Assembly: GCF_963526985.1 (NCBI RefSeq)
Contig: NZ_CAURPW010000009.1
Location: 42,910-106,909 of the forward strand
DNA from: an uncultured Campylobacter sp.
GTDB lineage: Bacteria; Campylobacterota; Campylobacteria; Campylobacterales; Campylobacteraceae
Reading direction: 5' to 3'
Length of the DNA: 64,000 nucleotides
Each line of letters starts with the position of its first letter. Positions within the stretch are counted from its first letter, which is position 1. Position numbers and translations under genes: made by a program. The notes beneath the pieces are model-generated. The model ran no database searches. It was not told the origin of the DNA and saw only the letters and a program-made list of their open reading frames with translations. Of the stretch, positions 60,640 to 64,000 are shown one piece after another.

Positions 60640-61188
60640 ATGAAAACGCTAGTAGTTTTATCCCATCCAAATTTCGCCGCCTCTCGCCTAAACAAGGCGC
60701 TGGCAAACGCCGCCAAAAGTGCGGGCGCCGAGGTTCGCCACCTAGAGGGGTTATACGGCACCGACGCCCTTAAAATCGACGTCGCGGCGGAGCAGGAGGC
60801 GTTTTTGCGCGCCGATCGCATCGTGTTTTTGTTCCCGATGATGGGCTTTAACGTGCCGTCAATGCTAAAGGCCTACATCGACTACGTGCTAAGCCGCGGC
60901 TTTGCCTACGGGCAGGGTGCGAAGATCGCCGGCAAACAGCTGCAAATCGCCGTGAGCGCGGGCGGCGGGCTAGGCGAATACTCCAAGCACGGCGCGATCA
61001 AATTTAGCCTAAACGAGATTTTGCTGCCGCTTCAGTGCTGCGCGGACTTTTGCGAGCTCGTTTACGGGCGCATCTTTGCTAGCTGCGGCGTGGAGCCCGG
61101 AGTGCCTGATAGCGCGATAGAGGCGCATGCGGCGAGATTTACGAAGCTCTTAAACGACGAGCTTGAAGAGGACGAATATCAAATTTAG
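60640..61188 (+). CDS. Flavodoxin-fold NAD(P)H-dependent oxidoreductase
   Basis: The product is 182 residues. It begins MKTLVVLSHPNFAASRLNKA with the flavin phosphate-binding SHPN-x3-S pattern, then DRIVFLFPMMGFNVPSMLKA and YIDYVLSRGFAYG, and QIAVSAGGGLGEY. This is the NQO1/KefF/MdaB type of quinone or flavin reductase, which transfers two electrons from NAD(P)H. The ribosome binding site is AAAGGAGCC. It stands alone. A role in quinone detoxification or as a regulatory subunit cannot be separated from sequence. No kefC-like gene is present. Confidence 0.88.
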   Translation: MKTLVVLSHPNFAASRLNKALANAAKSAGAEVRHLEGLYGTDALKIDVAAEQEAFLRADRIVFLFPMMGFNVPSMLKAYIDYVLSRGFAYGQGAKIAGKQLQIAVSAGGGLGEYSKHGAIKFSLNEILLPLQCCADFCELVYGRIFASCGVEPGVPDSAIEAHAARFTKLLNDELEEDEYQI

Positions 61189-61593
61189 CAAGGCAAGATA
61201 GCCGGGCTCTGAGCTCAAATTTGCACCGCTAGCGGCGATTTCCTATGCGAAGTCGCCGCTTTTCAAATTTAGCCTTAAAAAGATAGCTTTAGATCTAAAG
61301 CTAGAACGGCAAGCTCGGCGCGTTTTGGCGGTTTTTATCGTCGCCTTTCGGAGCGATTTCTAGGCGGCCAGACCCGCGCCTTTTCGGTGCTTTGCTTTGG
61401 AGCGGATATATTTTGCGGCGCGAATCGGTTAAATTTGCGCTATCGTAGCAAGGCTTGTAGCCCGTATTTTTGATGCGGGCTATGATTTGGATTTTATGAA
61501 AATTTATTTTTATAGACTAGGATTTTGGTTTTAAATTTAGCTCGTTTTGCCGCATTTTAAAACGGCGCAAATCCTTATAAATTCGGAGTTTTT
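61189..61593. other. Intergenic stretch between the oxidoreductase and mqnA
   Basis: No gene is seen in these 405 bases. TAGCCCG and CGGGCTA (about 61458-61482) form a small inverted repeat with an 11-nt loop that could end the oxidoreductase transcript. It is followed by TGATTTGGATTTTA. Confidence 0.4.
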
Positions 61594-62280
61594 ATGATTT
61601 TTGGCAAAATAGACTATCTAAATTTGCTTCCTTTTCACGTATTTTTAAAGCGCTCGCGCCTAAGCTCGCAGGATAAAAAAATCATCGAATTTAAAAAGGG
61701 GGTGCCTAGCAAACTAAACCGCGATCTGCGCTGCCGCAGGATCGACGCCGCCGTGATCTCGAGCATCGAAAGCCGCAAAAAACGCTACAAAAAGGTGAGC
61801 CTTGGCATCGTAGCTAAGGGCGACGTAAAAAGCGTGCTCGTGCGAAAGGGCACCGCCGCGCGCCCGGATCCCGCGTCTGCGAGCTCAAACGCGCTAGCCG
61901 GAGTGTTGGGGCTTGAGGGCGAGGTACTCATCGGCGACCGCGCGCTAAAGGCGTATCTGCGGGAGGGCGAGGAGGCGTTTTACGATCTGGGGCGGGCGTG
62001 GCGCGAGCGGACGGGCTTGCCGTTTGTTTTCGGGCGATTTTCCTGCGTGAAGGGGCGCGGCGCGTATGAGCGGCTAGCGCGCGAGTTTTTGCGAGCAAAT
62101 GTCAAAATCCCAAACTACATCCTCGCCAAATACGCCCAAACTAGGGGCATCAGCGCGGATGATATCAAATGGTATCTCAAATTTATCAGCTACGAAATCG
62201 GCGCGAAAGAGCAAAAAGCGCTGCGGATATTTTTCAAAGAAGTGCGAAAAAATGGGCGGACGGCGAAGCTTTTAGCATAG
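61594..62280 (+). CDS. mqnA: MqnA-type chorismate dehydratase of the futalosine menaquinone pathway
   Basis: The product is 228 residues. The start MIFGKIDYLNLLPFHVFLKR and RRIDAAVISSIESRKKRYKK match the MqnA/periplasmic-binding-like fold, followed by SVLVRKGTAARPDPASASSN, VLIGDRALKAYLREGEEAFY, DLGRAWRERTGLPFVFGRFS and a helical end. MqnA converts chorismate to 3-[(1-carboxyvinyl)oxy]benzoate, the first step of the futalosine route used by Campylobacter to make menaquinone. The fit with the cytochrome bd quinol oxidase in this window is general. It lies just upstream of the second CRISPR leader. Confidence 0.85.
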   Translation: MIFGKIDYLNLLPFHVFLKRSRLSSQDKKIIEFKKGVPSKLNRDLRCRRIDAAVISSIESRKKRYKKVSLGIVAKGDVKSVLVRKGTAARPDPASASSNALAGVLGLEGEVLIGDRALKAYLREGEEAFYDLGRAWRERTGLPFVFGRFSCVKGRGAYERLAREFLRANVKIPNYILAKYAQTRGISADDIKWYLKFISYEIGAKEQKALRIFFKEVRKNGRTAKLLA

Positions 62281-62766
62281 TAAATCGTAAAATTCTAGCT
62301 AAAGCGCCGTTTGGACTTGCGCTTTTGCGGTGCCGATAATGCGATCTAGAGCTAAATTTACTTCACGCACCGTCCAAAAAGCATTTAGCAAGCAAGGCGG
62401 TAAATTTCCGCTAAGACCAAATCCTCAAGCATCGGCTCGATTTTTGGCTCGCCAGGCATGTAAGCGGAAAGACGGGCTTGATCGTAGCGACCCTGGTAAC
62501 CAAGAACGCCCAGGACGCGACGCTAAAGGTATACTTGGTCGCTGCCGGCTCTTTTTTACGATGCCGTTTTGCTTGTGCTAAAGGCGGCTCGGTCGCGCCG
62601 CCGCGTAGTTTTGGCGTCTTGCCGCCTTTATAAACGATACGCGTGCATCAAAGGCATAGCGATCTTGACCGCTACGAGACAACGGCGCCCAAGTCCGCCC
62701 CAAAAACCGTCACTACGTCGTTTGCGGCAAATTTATTAACCCGGCTTGTCGATTTTATGCCGATTT
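62281..62766. other. Stretch before CRISPR array 2, no intact gene
   Basis: These 486 bases have no gene. A frame around 62460-62550 reads SGKTGLIVATLVTKNAQ and may be a fragment of a lost gene, but it has no start and no family that I can name. No cas gene is recognised. Confidence 0.4.
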
Positions 62767-62965
62767 TATTTACTTTTGCGGCCCATGTTTGCCCGTTTTT
62801 GCTTGCATTTATTTGCCCGCTACGGCGATAAAGCTTTTTGTAAGTTTTGTAGATAGCGATATACTCGCGTTTTAGATTTTTTGAGCGGTTAAATTTAGGC
62901 TATTTTAAGGCCTAAAAATATAAACTTTTATCGCAAATAGTCCTAAATATGAGTATTTTGGTGCT
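62767..62965 (+). promoter_or_regulatory. Leader of CRISPR array 2 (duplicate of the array 1 leader)
   Basis: This is almost the same as 55893-56086, with scattered substitutions (for example GTTTGTAGATAGCG versus GTTTCGCAAATAGCG) and an extra T in a T run. It ends directly at the first repeat of array 2 in the same way. Confidence 0.85.
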
Positions 62966-64000
62966 GTGTAAATTTACCCCGTTGGGGTTTGAAACATAAC
63001 TGGGATCATATCAGGGAACAATAGATGTAATTGTGTAAATTTACCCCGTTGGGGTTTGAAACTACGGAATACCCGTAAACTCCGCAAGCTCACGCTTAGT
63101 GTAAATTTACCCCGTTGGGGTTTGAAACAGGGTGCTAAGGCTGGTATAATTTCTAAATTTCTTGGTGTAAATTTACCCCGTTGGGGTTTGAAACTCCTGC
63201 TCACAGCAACAACACATTAAAGCTACCAGTGTAAATTTACCCCGTTGGGGTTTGAAACGCTATGCATTCAAAAGATCAACAGCTCGCCTATGCTGTGTAA
63301 ATTTACCCCGTTGGGGTTTGAAACAGCAGGCTTTGAAGCTTTGTGCCGCGGTCTTTGAGTGTAAATTTACCCCGTTGGGGTTTGAAACCTATATCTTTTA
63401 TATTCTTTTTTTTCTAGCGTTTTTGTGTAAATTTACCCCGTTGGGGTTTGAAACTAACAATACCCAAACGCATAATTCGCACTTAAGATTGTGTAAATTT
63501 ACCCCGTTGGGGTTTGAAACGAAACGCTTTTTAAAACGGCCGCAAACGAAGGATGTGTAAATTTACCCCGTTGGGGTTTGAAACAGCTTAGGGGTCAAAG
63601 ATTGTTTGGAATTTCGCATTGTGTAAATTTACCCCGTTGGGGTTTGAAACTCTATCGGGCAAACCGACCGAACGGCCTAAACCTGTGTAAATTTACCCCG
63701 TTGGGGTTTGAAACCCGCTACCTTTGAAACTCGAGCTAAAAAAGCTTTGTGTAAATTTACCCAGTTGGGGTTTGAAACATCGTTAAAAACGCTCCGCTTG
63801 TACGCGAGGGGGCGTGTAAATTTACCCCGTTGGGGTTTGAAACTGGATTTTTCGATGATAAGGCTAAAAATATACCTAAAGTGTAAATTTACCCCGTTGG
63901 GGTTTGAAACTATCCATGCATACTCCTTTATTTTTGTATTTTAGCGTGTAAATTTACCCCGTTGGGGTTTGAAACTGCTCACGCCGCCGCCCGTTCCTCG
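62966..64000 (+). CRISPR. CRISPR array 2: at least 16 repeats, runs off the window
   Basis: It has the same 30-bp repeat and orientation as array 1. Repeat starts are 62966, 63033, 63099, 63165, 63229, 63295, 63359, 63425, 63491, 63555, 63621, 63685, 63749, 63814, 63881 and 63946. Spacers are 34-37 nt and the last is cut by the window edge. The copy at 63749 has A instead of C at position 15. I saw no spacer shared with array 1, although the spacer at 63195 resembles one at 56508 in part. The cas genes, if any, must lie outside the window. Confidence 0.98.

Noticed and set aside
62330..62581. 83-codon frame upstream of array 2
   Set aside because: No ribosome binding site. Another frame through the same stretch looks slightly more coding but is also broken.
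62974..63944. Similar repeat-derived frames in array 2
   Set aside because: Same reason: the peptide motif is the CRISPR repeat read in frame, not a protein family.
1300..64000. Very frequent AAATTT / TAAATTTA strings in genes and intergenic regions
   Set aside because: They are spread over the whole window, often as Lys-Phe or Asn-Leu codons, and reflect genome-wide word bias rather than a system. They also make chance matches to the CRISPR repeat start more likely.
1..64000. Search by eye for tRNA, rRNA and insertion sequences
   Set aside because: No cloverleaf-like segments with GTTCGAAT arms, no rRNA segments, and no transposase frames with terminal inverted repeats were recognised.

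Overview
The window looks like chromosome from a Campylobacter, probably from the higher-GC oral/intestinal group (C. rectus, C. showae, C. curvus). That rests on the abundance of AAATTT-type strings, the AAGGA-type ribosome binding sites, TATAAT -10 boxes with no clear -35, and several gene neighbourhoods that I recall from C. jejuni: pyrG next to recJ, carbonic anhydrase-mscS, BI-1-thiD2-secG-frr, fdhT-fdhU, and a DUF4492 gene ahead of cydAB. The species is an inference. No tRNA, rRNA, insertion sequence or cas gene was seen.

Layout. 1-9.3 kb: partial creD, a secreted C69 peptidase, rpmI-rplT, two uncharacterised genes, then a decayed stretch (a nonsense-split membrane protein, an rplT remnant, a frameshifted lipoprotein, and a chimera of dephospho-CoA kinase and an ABC ATPase), then recJ. 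9.5-13.3 kb: an iron/siderophore-type ABC importer with an ATP-grasp enzyme, lying between recJ and pyrG. 13.3-21.2 kb: pyrG, cytochrome bd oxidase (cydA, cydB and a 42-residue CydX-like peptide), an iron-dependent alcohol dehydrogenase, and fdhU/fdhT. 21.2-27.9 kb: remnants of a second alcohol dehydrogenase and a second epimerase, followed by an AT-rich three-gene operon of a double glycosyltransferase, a 1065-residue kinase/glycosyltransferase/glycosyltransferase/radical-SAM fusion, and a UDP-glucuronate decarboxylase. 28-44 kb: ilvD, an MBOAT/SGNH acyl-transfer pair, an antiporter, a large hook protein, a Fic/Doc module, thyX, an MliC-type lipoprotein, sodB and a DctPQM TRAP transporter. 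44-55 kb: a diguanylate cyclase, a frameshifted gene, a membrane protein, a very acidic 49-residue peptide, mscS, carbonic anhydrase, BI-1, thiD2, secG, a polysaccharide deacetylase, frr and thiD.

55.9-64 kb: two CRISPR arrays in the same orientation with the same 30-bp repeat. Array 1 has 47 repeats. Array 2 has at least 16 and runs off the right edge. Each has its own copy of a roughly 195-bp leader. Array 1 ends directly on the C-terminal piece of a prepilin peptidase gene, next to a pseudopilin gene broken by a perfect 47-bp tandem duplication. An orphan half repeat, a flavodoxin-fold oxidoreductase and mqnA fill the space between the arrays.

Two themes stand out. The first is the kinase-GT-GT-radical SAM fusion operon, whose domain order I do not recognise from any described system. 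The second is the number of freshly broken or partly duplicated genes, several only one mutation from being intact. These could be real decay, phase variation or assembly error, and read-level checks would separate the three.
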